Shown here piece after piece: positions 6,901-16,741 of a stretch of DNA of 32,375 bases. Origin of the DNA: Actinomycetes bacterium. GTDB lineage: Bacteria > Actinomycetota > Acidimicrobiia > Acidimicrobiales > RAAP-2. The notes under the pieces are model-generated. The model was not told where the DNA came from. It ran no database searches and worked only from the letters and a program-made list of their open reading frames with translations. Every line of letters starts with the position of its first letter. Positions within the stretch are counted from its first letter, which is position 1. The stretch is from assembly GCA_021803085.1 (NCBI GenBank), contig JAJZMD010000110.1, forward strand, positions 1 through 32,375. Direction: 5' to 3'. The translations under genes and the position numbers were made by a program.

Positions 6901-9900
6901 AGGTCGCAGAGGTCTTCCGGCGGGCGATCGAGCGCCGCATCGAAGAGGTCATCAAGGTCGAGCTCGACGACGAGACGATCGTGGCCGAGGAGCTCACCGA
7001 GTACGTCGCCACCGAGCGCATCCAGGCGGCGATGGGCCAGGTGCTCGACCCCTACCAGGAGACGATCGACAACCCGACCGAGGACACCAACGTCTGGATC
7101 TCGGGCTTCTTCGGCTCGGGGAAGTCCAGCTTCGCCAAGGTGCTCGGTTACCTCGTCGCCAACCCAGTCATCACCGGCAAGCCCGCCTGCGACTGGTTCT
7201 TCGAGCAGACGACCGCGCCTCGGCTCAAGCAGCTGCTCACCACGCAGATCCACGAGCGGGCCAAGACGGTGACGGTCCTCGTCGACCTGCTCTCCTCGCA
7301 CAACGTACTCAACGAGGGCGAGAGCATCGTCCTCCCGCTGTACCGCGCGCTGCTCGACAGGCTCGGATACTCGACGGTCGTCGTGCTGGCCGAGCAGGAG
7401 ATCCGCCTCGAGACGAAGGGTCTCTACGAGACCTTCGCCGACCGGTACCAGGAAGTGTACGACCGACCGTGGTCGACCGACCACCACGACCCGCTCGCCA
7501 AGAGCGAGATGAGCAGGGTCCTCCACGACATCGAGCCCGAGACGTTCGAGACGCCCGACAGCTTCGCCCGGAGCCATTTCGAGATCACTATCGACGCCAA
7601 CTGGCTTGCCGAGCGGGCGCTTCTCCTGCTCGAGCGCCGCGGCGAGAGCGCGACCCGAGTGATGTTCGTCGTCGACGAGGTCGGCCAGTACGTCGCCCGC
7701 GACGTCCACCGCGTCGGTGATCTCCAGGGCGTGGCCGAGGCGTTCCAGAAGACCCGTGGCCGGCTCTGGTTCCTTGCCACCAGCCAGCAGCGGCTCGAGG
7801 ACATCGTCGAGTCCCTGGAGGGGAACCGCAGCGAGTTGGCCCGGGTGAAGGACCGCTTTCCCATCAAGGTCGACCTGCTGCCCTCCGACATCGAGGACGT
7901 CGTGGCCGCCCGCGTGCTCGAGAAGTCTGCCGAGGGCCAGACCCTGATCCGGGCCGCGTTCGGAGCGACCCGCAACCAGCTGAACGCGAACGTCAAGCTG
8001 ACCGGCTCCCGTGGTACCGACCTCGCCGAGGAGCATGTCGTGCGCCTCTACCCGCTGCTGCCGTACCAGGTGCGCCTGTTCATCGACGCGGTCACCGCGC
8101 GGCGTGAGGGTGGCATGGTCGGCGGCGCCAACCGCACGCTGCTTCGACTCACACAGCAGCTCGTCATCGCTCCCGGGGCTGGCATCGGCGGCGGCGACGT
8201 GGGGCGGCTCGCCACGATCGACCGTGCCTATGACGTCATGGTGTCGATCATCCCACCGCGCTGGCGTGACGAGGTCGAGCAGGTCGCGGCCCGCCACGGA
8301 ACCGACGTCCTCGTCACCCGGGTCCTCAAGGTGATCGCGCTGTGCGTCGACGTGCGCGACCTCACCCTCGATGCTCACAACATCGCCGTGATGCTCCACG
8401 ACGACGTGGCCGCCGAGTCCATGGAGGCCGACGTCACGGTCGCCATCGAGGCGCTCGTCGCCGAGGGGAGGATCGAGCTCGGTACCGCCGGCTACCGCCT
8501 CCAGTCGCCGGAGGGCAAGTCGTGGATCGACGCTCGCAATGCCATCACCCCCCGGGTCGCCGATGTGAACCGCCTCCGCAGGCAGCTCCTCGAGGAGTCG
8601 TTCGGAAGCCTGTCGGCCAATGCCGGGCGCACCTTCACCGTCGAGCTGACCGTGGGCGACGAGAAGCTCTCGAAGGGTGACATCCCTCTGGTGGTCCTCG
8701 AGCAGGACCCTGGCGACCTCGGCGACATCGTCACGCAGTCACGAGCGAAGGCGAACACCAACCGCATCTGGTGGACCCACAACTTGTCGAACGCCACCAC
8801 CCAGGCACTCGAGGAGCTGCACAAGAGCCTGGAGATGATCAACCGCCGACAGGCAAGCGCCCGCGGCGGTGAGGACGCCGAGCTGGTAGCGCGGGAGCGG
8901 CGGCTCGCTGCCGAGTGGGAGGACAAAGCACGCCGGGGCCTCGAGGCTGACCTGGCCGCCGGCCGTGTCGTGTTCCTCGGCCGCGAGGACGGCGTGCCCG
9001 AGGGTGCGCTGAAAGCGATGGGGCAGAAGATCGTCGAGGAGCGGATCCCCGAGATCTACACCCGCCTGGGCGAGTTCGCCGCCTCCCTTAAGGCGACGGA
9101 TCCGCTGCTCGTGCTCCGCGACGCCAGCCTCGCCGGCGTACCGCCCTCGTTGACAACCATCAAGCTCGTTGTGGTCACGCCGACTGGGCGGGAGGTCGAG
9201 CGGTCGAAGGGCCCGCTCAAGGTCGTCCTCGACGAGATCGCAACCCAGCACGGTTACAGGTCGGAGGTGACGGGCGCGTCCCTGGCGACGACGTTCGCCG
9301 CGCCCCCTTACGGCGCGTCGCTCGAAGTGGTACAAGCCATCCTGGCAGCTGGCGTGCGCGAGGGCCTACTCGATGTCCGCTACCAGGGTGCGCTCATCAA
9401 GAGCCCCGACGACCATCGCCTCGACGCCGTCTTCAAGGGACCAGCCGCCTTCCGCTCGGCGAGCTTCCGACCACATGAAGAGACCGTCCCGGTCGAGACG
9501 CGAGTCGACCTGGCGAAGCGGCTCATGGCCGTCGTCGGTACGAAGGTCAATGCGACAACCGACGAGCTCGCCGCGCGCACCCGGGAGCTCTTCACCCCCG
9601 ACGGCGCCGCCGCCGACAAGGTACGCGCCACGCTCGCTGGCCTCGGCATCCCGGTCCCCGCGGCCGTGACGACGGTCGTCGACGCCGTGCGCGACATCAC
9701 TGCCGGCGACAATGACGGCGCGGTGCTCACCGCGTTGGCCGTGTGGGACGACCTCGTGGCCAGCCGCAAGAGGGTGGCCGACCTCGCGACACTGGTCGAC
9801 TCGCACCTCGAAGAGCTCCGCTCCGCTCACGAGGTCGCCACCAGCTCTGGCGCCGGCCTCCCTGCCGAACTCGCCGCAGAGCACGGCGAGCTAGGGGATC

Positions 9901-10358
9901 TCCTTGCGGCGGGTGACCTTGCTGGCAAGCTCGGGCGCATCACCGCCATCGCGTCGGCGGTCACCGCCCACCGGGCGGCCCGGCTCACCGAGCTCCGTGC
10001 ACAGCTCGTCGCCCGTACAGAGGCGGAGCGGGCTGCCATCAGCACTCGCTTTCCGAACGTCGAAGCCGACGTCTTGGGCGAGACGATGGCCCGCCTCGAC
10101 CAGTTGGTGCCCGCTGAAGGCGAGGAAGTCGCCGCCGAGGTCCTCGAAGCCCGCCTCGACGCCGTGGAGAAGGCGGCCACAGAGGTGGCACATGCCCTCG
10201 ACAAGGTCGTCGCCAAGGAGCGGCTCGCCACCGTGGCCGTCGCCGACATCGCCCCCGACCTCATCCGCACGCCGGAGGACCTCGATCTCGTCGTGGAACG
10301 GCTCAAGAAGCGGGTGACGGAACTGCTCGGCGACGAGAAGGAGGTACGGCTCACGTGA
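6897..10358 (+). CDS. brxC: BREX ATPase BrxC
   Basis: The 1153-residue protein has the size and layout of BrxC, the large P-loop ATPase found in all BREX types (PglY in type 2). The Walker A motif GFFGSGKSS is at residues 70-78, unusually close to the N-terminus as is typical of the family. A Walker B-like VMFVVDEVGQYV lies at about 253-264. The second half is rich in long charged helices (about 620-700 and 950-1100). Start GTG 6897 has AGGAGA six bases upstream and overlaps the brxB stop. BrxC is thought to form assemblies that drive modification or exclusion of phage DNA. The gene is intact. Confidence 0.93.
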   Translation: MKVAEVFRRAIERRIEEVIKVELDDETIVAEELTEYVATERIQAAMGQVLDPYQETIDNPTEDTNVWISGFFGSGKSSFAKVLGYLVANPVITGKPACDWFFEQTTAPRLKQLLTTQIHERAKTVTVLVDLLSSHNVLNEGESIVLPLYRALLDRLGYSTVVVLAEQEIRLETKGLYETFADRYQEVYDRPWSTDHHDPLAKSEMSRVLHDIEPETFETPDSFARSHFEITIDANWLAERALLLLERRGESATRVMFVVDEVGQYVARDVHRVGDLQGVAEAFQKTRGRLWFLATSQQRLEDIVESLEGNRSELARVKDRFPIKVDLLPSDIEDVVAARVLEKSAEGQTLIRAAFGATRNQLNANVKLTGSRGTDLAEEHVVRLYPLLPYQVRLFIDAVTARREGGMVGGANRTLLRLTQQLVIAPGAGIGGGDVGRLATIDRAYDVMVSIIPPRWRDEVEQVAARHGTDVLVTRVLKVIALCVDVRDLTLDAHNIAVMLHDDVAAESMEADVTVAIEALVAEGRIELGTAGYRLQSPEGKSWIDARNAITPRVADVNRLRRQLLEESFGSLSANAGRTFTVELTVGDEKLSKGDIPLVVLEQDPGDLGDIVTQSRAKANTNRIWWTHNLSNATTQALEELHKSLEMINRRQASARGGEDAELVARERRLAAEWEDKARRGLEADLAAGRVVFLGREDGVPEGALKAMGQKIVEERIPEIYTRLGEFAASLKATDPLLVLRDASLAGVPPSLTTIKLVVVTPTGREVERSKGPLKVVLDEIATQHGYRSEVTGASLATTFAAPPYGASLEVVQAILAAGVREGLLDVRYQGALIKSPDDHRLDAVFKGPAAFRSASFRPHEETVPVETRVDLAKRLMAVVGTKVNATTDELAARTRELFTPDGAAADKVRATLAGLGIPVPAAVTTVVDAVRDITAGDNDGAVLTALAVWDDLVASRKRVADLATLVDSHLEELRSAHEVATSSGAGLPAELAAEHGELGDLLAAGDLAGKLGRITAIASAVTAHRAARLTELRAQLVARTEAERAAISTRFPNVEADVLGETMARLDQLVPAEGEEVAAEVLEARLDAVEKAATEVAHALDKVVAKERLATVAVADIAPDLIRTPEDLDLVVERLKKRVTELLGDEKEVRLT

Positions 10359-13300
10359 GCGGGCTCGACGACCGCCAGCGCCGCGCCCTTGCGCAGCTCG
10401 TCACCACCGCCCGGTCGACCCTCTACGACGACGCCGAGCGGACGTTGCGCGGCACCTACGGCATCCTGCCCGACGGCACCATCCAGGACGAAGCCGGCCT
10501 CGCGCCTGACCCGATGTTGCGTGCTCGTCGGCACACCCTCGAAGCCGTGCTCGCCCACCTCCGAGCCGACGGCACCACGGCGCAGGCGTCGGTCGAGCGC
10601 CTGACCCGAGAAGTGGCCTTCACCCACCTCAACCGGCTGCTCGCCATCCGCGTGGCAGACGCGCTGGGTGTGCTCGTGCCGTCACTGCGCGACAGTGCCG
10701 ACTCCTCCGGGTTCCGTCAATGGGTCCGGGACCTCGCGCCGCTCCTCGCCACCGCTGACGACACCGGCGGCTACTGGACCTACCTCGCCCAGTGTGCCGA
10801 CGAGCTCGCCATCGACGCCCCCGCCCTGTTCGACCCTCGCAACCCGCTCCTCGCCCTGCGCCCGTCCAAGCCCGCGTTCGAGGCGGTAGTCGCGCTCCTC
10901 GCCGACCCGGCCAATGGGGACCTGTGGGACGCCGACGACACCTTCGGGTGGGCGTACCAGTTCTTCAACACGAAGCACGAGCGCCAGCAGATGCGGTCCG
11001 AATCGGCGGCCCCCCGTGACAGCCGCGAGCTCGCGGTGCGCAACCAGTTCTTCACCCCTGCGTACGTCGTGCGGTTCCTCGTCCACAACACCCTTGGCCG
11101 CCGCCTCGTCGATGCCGACCCGGCGACGCCGCTGCTCGACCAACTTGACCTGCTCGTCGACCCGCCCACGACCAGGGGGGCGCCGCTCGACCTTTCTGAG
11201 GTCAGGGTCCTCGATCCCGCCTGCGGCAGCGGGCACTTCCTCCTCGGCTGCTACGACATCCTCGAGGCTGCCTGGAGCCTCCAGGGCGTGCCTCCGGAGC
11301 AGGCAGCCGAGCGGATCGTGCCGTGCCTTTGGGGGATCGACATCGACCCGCGCGCCGTGCAGGTGGCCCAGGCCGCCGTCGTCTTCCGAGCCCGACGCGC
11401 CTGCGGCCGCGCTCCGCTCCCGCCACCCAACATCGTGTGTGCCCGCGCGCTGCCCGAGGACCCGGCCGCCTGGTCCCAGGCCGCAGCCGGCCTCGGCACC
11501 GACCTCCGGCAGCTCGTCGACGCCATGCGGGTAGCGCTGCGCGACACCCCCGTGCTGGGCCCGCTGCTCAAGGCCGAGCAGCGCCTGCGGAGCGAGATCC
11601 GGGCCACCGTCGCGGGAGCGGACGACACCGGCGACAACCTGTTCGCGACCGCCGGCATCGCGCACGACAACTTCGGCAACGCCGAACGGGCGGTCATCGC
11701 CGCACTGCAACGTGCCGCCGACGCCGCCGCGGCCACGCCGGCAGAGCGACTCCTCGCCGCGGGCGCGGCGGATGCCGTGAAGTTCGTGGAGGCGGTCCGC
11801 AACCGCTACGACGCCGTGCTCATGAACCCGCCGTTCGGCGAGCCGGTTCCCGACACCAAGGACTACCTCAAGTCGGCCTACCCATGGATCCCGACCCGGG
11901 ACTACAACCTCCTCGCCGCGTTTGTGGGGAGGGGGCTCGAGCTGTGCAAGCCCGAGGGCTACCTCGGTGCCATCACATCGCGGGCGGGCATGTTCCTCAA
12001 GACCTTCGAGGCGTGGCGAACCCAGGTGCTACTCGGAAACCGACTGGTTGCCCTCGCCGATCTCGGGTACGGCGTCATGGAGGACGCCATGGTCGAGGCG
12101 GCCGCCTACGCACTCTCGCCCGCGAAGCCCTACCGCGACCATGCAGGCATCTACATTCGCCTGCTCAAGGACGCCGATCGGCCAGCAGGCGTCTCTTCTG
12201 CTATTGCCGCTGATCGGCGCGGTGAAGCGGACCGTCGAGTATTTCGAGTTCCGAGTCAGGACTTTGTTGCCATTCCGGGTAGCCCGCTTGCGTACTGGAT
12301 GAGCAATTCGATTCGCCATCTGTTTACGGAACTACCGCGGCTCGAGGGTGCTGGAGGCGAGGTTCGTCAGGGAATGGCCACGGCCGATGACCTACGTTTT
12401 GTGCGTTTGTTCTGGGAAGTGCATCCCAAGCAGATCGGATTCAGCCACGAGGAGTCCTTCCTCGGAAAGCGGTGGGCACCATACGCGAAGGGTGGCGAGT
12501 ATTCGCCGTACTGGGCAGACGTACATCTCGTCGTGGAGTGGGAGCGCCGAGGAGAGCGGGTCAAGGAACACGTCAACAGCCGATACTCATACCTAAACGG
12601 CAATGCAGAGTGGGTTGTGAAGAATGAAGGTCATTACTTCCGACCCGGTCTGACGTGGCCTCGACGGACGAACAGTGGTTTTGGGATTCGCGTAATGCCC
12701 GCTGGCTGTGCGTTCGGTGACAAGGGTCCGGGCCTGATTCCGTATGGGCAACCCGGTCAGGCCCTGGTCTACCTGCGCTCACGTTTGGTTCAGGCCCTGC
12801 TGGACGCTTCGGTAGCTGCAGGCGAAGAGACGACTTCTGGAGGAGCGTCCCGCAGCTACGAAGCGGGTATGGTGCAGAACCTACCTTGGCCATTTGGGCG
12901 AGAAGAGGTCATCAATGAATTGGTAATCGGCGGAAGAGCTCTGATTGACAAAGCGGCGGAATCCGACCGGCATGATGAGACGACGAGACTTTTCGAGGGC
13001 CTCGGCTTCACCGAGGCCCAGAGCACGGCCATCATCATAGCCGAATGCCGTCAACGAGTTCGAGAAGAGCGTGTGCTTGCGATGTTGACGCAGGGGCACT
13101 CCGTCGAGCAGGTTCTCCTCGACCACCTCAAGATTGACGAGGATGGACGCCAGTACCTCGACAGTGAACAGGGTCCGCATCCAGACAGCTACCCAAAGGA
13201 TCCTCTCGAAGACGTCGAATTGGCCGCTCGCTACCTGGCTGAGCCAATGGAGCGCGTCATTGATGAGATCATCAACTCGTCGGGCGGATCGCGGTCAATT

Positions 13301-14239
13301 GCTAACTTGACCTACGTAGGTGACCGACGTCTAGAAGTTCTCGCTCACGCGTTCCGCCGCCACCCTTCGATTCTCATCGACCTGCGGCGGGAGCGGGCAA
13401 TCCTCCCACCCGAAGAGCCAAAGCGCACCGCTTCCGACATCGCTTCATTCTTCGTTGGGACGGCGTTCGGCCGATGGGACGTTCGTGAGCCGCGCGCGAC
13501 TGGCGAGTTCGAGCCATTCGCGCCGGTCCCCCTATGCCCGCCGGCGATGCTGGTTGGGGAGGATGGGTTCCCGGCCGTCATGGCCCCGCCTGGCTACCCC
13601 CTGCCGATCCCGCCGGACGGCGTCCTCCTCGACGAACCCGGGCACCCCCTCGACCTAGTCGCCGCGGTCCAGACCGTTGCCGCCACCGCGAGCCCGAACG
13701 GCGAGGAGCTTCTCGTAGACGCTGTGTCGGTGCTTGGTAGCCGATCACTGCGAGACCACCTCGGTAAGGCATTCTTCAAGGAGCACCTGGGTCGCTACTC
13801 GAAGAGTCGTCGGCAGGCACCCGTCTACTGGCAGCTCACCATCCCCTGCGGTGGATGGAGCGCATGGCTCTACGCGCCTCGTTTCAGCCGGGAGATGCTC
13901 TACGCCGTCGTCACGCTTGCCGACCACCGGCTGGCACGTGCTACTGAGCAGGTGCGTTCGCTGCAGGACGACCAGTCGATGACGGCCCGCCAGCGCCAGA
14001 AGGCCATCGACCAGGAGCGCACCACCGCCGCCGAACTGCAGGAGCTGCGCGACGATGTCGCTCGCCTCGCCGGCCTCGGCTGGCAGCCCGACCTCGACGA
14101 CGGCTATGTGCTGTGCGCGGCACCGCTTTGTCGCTGGTTCCCCCGTAACACGTGGCGCCAGCTCGGTGAGCACCTCACCGCCATCAAGAAGGGTGCCTAT
14201 CCGTGGGCGGCCCTGCACGAGTACCGGGAGGCGCTGTGA
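10355..14239 (+). CDS. pglX: BREX adenine-specific DNA methyltransferase PglX
   Basis: PglX methylates the N6 position of adenine in a short asymmetric site, marking host DNA. In this 1294-residue protein the SAM-binding motif I is VLDPACGSGHF (about residues 285-295), and the catalytic motif IV NPPF is at 491-494 in the order expected for gamma-class enzymes. The long region after residue ~600 would hold target recognition and C-terminal helices. Start GTG 10355 has an exceptionally strong AAGGAGGT nine bases upstream and overlaps the brxC TGA. From about 12190 to 13420 the DNA is visibly less GC-rich and uses more A/T-ending codons than the flanks, suggesting an exchanged recognition segment. 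The recognised sequence cannot be predicted. Confidence 0.94.
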   Translation: MSGLDDRQRRALAQLVTTARSTLYDDAERTLRGTYGILPDGTIQDEAGLAPDPMLRARRHTLEAVLAHLRADGTTAQASVERLTREVAFTHLNRLLAIRVADALGVLVPSLRDSADSSGFRQWVRDLAPLLATADDTGGYWTYLAQCADELAIDAPALFDPRNPLLALRPSKPAFEAVVALLADPANGDLWDADDTFGWAYQFFNTKHERQQMRSESAAPRDSRELAVRNQFFTPAYVVRFLVHNTLGRRLVDADPATPLLDQLDLLVDPPTTRGAPLDLSEVRVLDPACGSGHFLLGCYDILEAAWSLQGVPPEQAAERIVPCLWGIDIDPRAVQVAQAAVVFRARRACGRAPLPPPNIVCARALPEDPAAWSQAAAGLGTDLRQLVDAMRVALRDTPVLGPLLKAEQRLRSEIRATVAGADDTGDNLFATAGIAHDNFGNAERAVIAALQRAADAAAATPAERLLAAGAADAVKFVEAVRNRYDAVLMNPPFGEPVPDTKDYLKSAYPWIPTRDYNLLAAFVGRGLELCKPEGYLGAITSRAGMFLKTFEAWRTQVLLGNRLVALADLGYGVMEDAMVEAAAYALSPAKPYRDHAGIYIRLLKDADRPAGVSSAIAADRRGEADRRVFRVPSQDFVAIPGSPLAYWMSNSIRHLFTELPRLEGAGGEVRQGMATADDLRFVRLFWEVHPKQIGFSHEESFLGKRWAPYAKGGEYSPYWADVHLVVEWERRGERVKEHVNSRYSYLNGNAEWVVKNEGHYFRPGLTWPRRTNSGFGIRVMPAGCAFGDKGPGLIPYGQPGQALVYLRSRLVQALLDASVAAGEETTSGGASRSYEAGMVQNLPWPFGREEVINELVIGGRALIDKAAESDRHDETTRLFEGLGFTEAQSTAIIIAECRQRVREERVLAMLTQGHSVEQVLLDHLKIDEDGRQYLDSEQGPHPDSYPKDPLEDVELAARYLAEPMERVIDEIINSSGGSRSIANLTYVGDRRLEVLAHAFRRHPSILIDLRRERAILPPEEPKRTASDIASFFVGTAFGRWDVREPRATGEFEPFAPVPLCPPAMLVGEDGFPAVMAPPGYPLPIPPDGVLLDEPGHPLDLVAAVQTVAATASPNGEELLVDAVSVLGSRSLRDHLGKAFFKEHLGRYSKSRRQAPVYWQLTIPCGGWSAWLYAPRFSREMLYAVVTLADHRLARATEQVRSLQDDQSMTARQRQKAIDQERTTAAELQELRDDVARLAGLGWQPDLDDGYVLCAAPLCRWFPRNTWRQLGEHLTAIKKGAYPWAALHEYREAL

Positions 14240-16737
14240 CGAGCCCGCTCCAGAGCCGGCTCACCGATCTCCTGACGTCCGCCGTGGAGCGTCACCACCT
14301 GGTCGTGTGGCAGGACGCCCCGGCACAGTACGCGGACGTCGCCGACGCGGTCGTCCCGCCAGACACCGCGTTCGCTCGCTACGAGGGCAGCTGGTTCGAG
14401 CTCCGTCACCGCATCGAGTCCCAGCTTGCCCTGGCCTCGCCGCCCAAGCTGGTCGTGTACGTCGGCGCCGCTCCACCCGAGGCCGACCCGCTGGCTGAGC
14501 TCCGGGCGGCTGCCCACACCGTCGATCTGCCCCTGCCCGCGCTTGTCCGCGACGCGCTGGGGGCCCACCTCGCCGCCAGCCAGGTCGAGGCCATCGTCGA
14601 ATCGGCAGCCACCTTCGCCGAGGCCGCGGCCGCGGCAGGCACCGGTGTCGCCCCCGGCCTCGTCTCGCTGGTCCCGATCCTCGGCGCCGGCGTCTCCGAC
14701 ATCGCCATGATCGTCGAGGTCCTCGGAGGGAAACCGGACGCCGCGCTCGACGCCAAGGGCGCCTGGGGCGACGTCCAACACCTCTTGGAGCGGACGCTCG
14801 GCGTGACCACCGGAGACGTCCACGGCGCTCTTCGGGCCACCGTCGCTCGAGTGCTCCTCCTCGACACCGTCGACCGGGCCGGCGCGCTCCCCGACCGACT
14901 GCGGAGCGCGCTGCCGCCGGCCGCCGACGACCAACGAGCAGCGCGCTCCCGAGCCCTCGACGACTGGTGGGCACTGCACCCCGAGGCCGCCGCCCGGTCC
15001 TTCGCCGCCGCCGACGAGGTCATCCGTCTGGGCGAGGACACCTCCTGGACCGACGGCCTCGTGGCAGTGGACGTTGCCCCGTCGCTCGAGGAGGTTGCCC
15101 TGCGCCGGGTGCTCGAACTCCTGGCCGCAGGGGACGCCGCCGGCGCCATGGAGCTCGCCGGACGCCGAGCGGGCGGTCGATGGCCCAGGCTCGCCACCAT
15201 GGCCCCAGTGCTCGACGACGGGACCGCCAGCCGCTGGATGGCCGCCGTCGCCTTGACTGAGCTCCGACTCGAGCTGAAAGCGCACGTCGCGCCCGCCGCC
15301 GCCGACAGCGGCGCGATCCTCGCCTGGTACGCCGAGGAAGGCTGGCGCGTCGACCGGGCCCACCGACGGCTCGAACTCGCCCTCACGGGCCTGGCCGAGC
15401 ACGGGGATCTCGAGCAGCCCGTGGCCACCGCCCGCGCCGCCTACGAGGAGTGGCTCGGTGTTGTTATCGGGCGCTACACGAGTGCGGTCGAGAACGGCGG
15501 GTTCTCGACTGGGACCCTCGTCCGCCAGGGCGAGATCTTCGCCCGCTACGTGAAGACCGGTGCCACGCCGACGGCTTACGTGTGGGTCGACGCCTTCCGC
15601 TTCGAGCTCGCCGCTGACGTGGCCGAGTCGCTGCGGGCCGCCGGCAACGAGGTGGAACTCTTCGCCGCCGTGGCGGCCGCCCCGACCATCACCCCGGTCG
15701 GAATGGCGAACCTTTGCCCAGGGGCCGACCAGTCCCTCGCCATCGACGAGGACGGGGGCTCGCTCACCGTCACCGTGGCCGGCACCCCGGTCGTCTCCGT
15801 GGACGATCGGCGCGCGCTGCTGCGTGGCGCCCTCGGCGAGGTGACCGACTTCGAGCTCGGCAAGTGCGTTCAGCTCGGCGAACAGGCGCTGCGCAAGGAG
15901 CTCCAAGACGCGAAAGCCGTGCTGGTGCGGTCGACCGAGTTCGACGTGCACGGCGAGGCGGGACTCCTGAGCGCGGCATGGACCGGCTTCGCCGACACCC
16001 AGGCCACGCTGCCCCGCGTGGTCGCCAAGCTCGCGAAGGCCGGTGTCCGGCGGGCCGTCATCACCGCCGACCACGGCTTCCTCGCCCTCAGCCGGCGCCT
16101 CGGAGACGCCTACAAGATCGACGCCCCCAAGGGCGGGAGCGGCGAGCTGCACCGGCGGGCATGGGTCGGACGCGGCGGTGTCGACCACGCCTCGGTCGTG
16201 CGCGTCCCGCTCGCGTCAACCGGCGTGGCCAGCGACCTCGATCTCCTCGTGCCCCGCGGCCTGGCCCTCTTCAAGGCTGGTGGCTCGAAGCAGTTCTTCC
16301 ACGGTGGGCTCTCCCCACAGGAGCTCGTGATCCCGGTCGTCGTCGCCGACCTGGCCATGCCTGCCGACACTGGCTCGGTCAAGGTGGACGTCGACGTCGT
16401 CGGTGGGACCATCTCGACGGGTGTGTTCGCCGCGACTGTGACCTTCAGCGGCAACCTGTTCTCCTCGTCGGTCGTCGTGCGTGCTGTCGCCCGGCGGGGG
16501 AAGGACCTCGTCGTCGGGCATGTCGTGAACGGCGATGGGTTCGACACGGCCTCGGGCACCGTCGAAGTGCCGGCCACGAACGAGATCCGCCTCGTGTTCC
16601 AGGTGACGAGGCCACTCGCCCGTGACGATCAGGTCGAGGTGCAAGTGCTCGACGCCCGGACGGACGTCGTCTTGGGCAAGGCGACCGTGCCCGTAGCGGC
16701 GCCCATCTCCACCTTCGACGACGACCTCGAGGACTAG
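14236..16737 (+). CDS. pglZ: BREX alkaline-phosphatase-superfamily protein PglZ
   Basis: The 833-residue protein is PglZ, a BREX hallmark. The C-terminal half carries the alkaline phosphatase superfamily pattern: YVWVDAFRFE near residue 448, where the metal-binding Asp sits, and VITADHGF at about 607-614 with the Asp-His metal ligands, followed by the LSPQELVIPVVV block that ends the fold. The N-terminal half is helical with low-complexity Ala/Asp stretches. I chose GTG 14236, which overlaps the pglX TGA and follows GGGAGG; an open frame extends 11 codons further into pglX without support. Some PglZ proteins are metal-dependent nucleases; here this is family inference. Confidence 0.92.
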   Translation: MTSPLQSRLTDLLTSAVERHHLVVWQDAPAQYADVADAVVPPDTAFARYEGSWFELRHRIESQLALASPPKLVVYVGAAPPEADPLAELRAAAHTVDLPLPALVRDALGAHLAASQVEAIVESAATFAEAAAAAGTGVAPGLVSLVPILGAGVSDIAMIVEVLGGKPDAALDAKGAWGDVQHLLERTLGVTTGDVHGALRATVARVLLLDTVDRAGALPDRLRSALPPAADDQRAARSRALDDWWALHPEAAARSFAAADEVIRLGEDTSWTDGLVAVDVAPSLEEVALRRVLELLAAGDAAGAMELAGRRAGGRWPRLATMAPVLDDGTASRWMAAVALTELRLELKAHVAPAAADSGAILAWYAEEGWRVDRAHRRLELALTGLAEHGDLEQPVATARAAYEEWLGVVIGRYTSAVENGGFSTGTLVRQGEIFARYVKTGATPTAYVWVDAFRFELAADVAESLRAAGNEVELFAAVAAAPTITPVGMANLCPGADQSLAIDEDGGSLTVTVAGTPVVSVDDRRALLRGALGEVTDFELGKCVQLGEQALRKELQDAKAVLVRSTEFDVHGEAGLLSAAWTGFADTQATLPRVVAKLAKAGVRRAVITADHGFLALSRRLGDAYKIDAPKGGSGELHRRAWVGRGGVDHASVVRVPLASTGVASDLDLLVPRGLALFKAGGSKQFFHGGLSPQELVIPVVVADLAMPADTGSVKVDVDVVGGTISTGVFAATVTFSGNLFSSSVVVRAVARRGKDLVVGHVVNGDGFDTASGTVEVPATNEIRLVFQVTRPLARDDQVEVQVLDARTDVVLGKATVPVAAPISTFDDDLED

Positions 16738-16741
16738 CGCG

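Noticed and set aside
6861..8399. 512-residue antisense open frame inside brxC
   Set aside because: It is a high-GC shadow of a certain gene, with low-complexity Val/Leu/Asp/Arg composition and no recognisable motif.
14197..16188. 663-residue antisense open frame inside pglZ
   Set aside because: It is Gly/Val-rich shadow sequence opposite a gene with clear family motifs.
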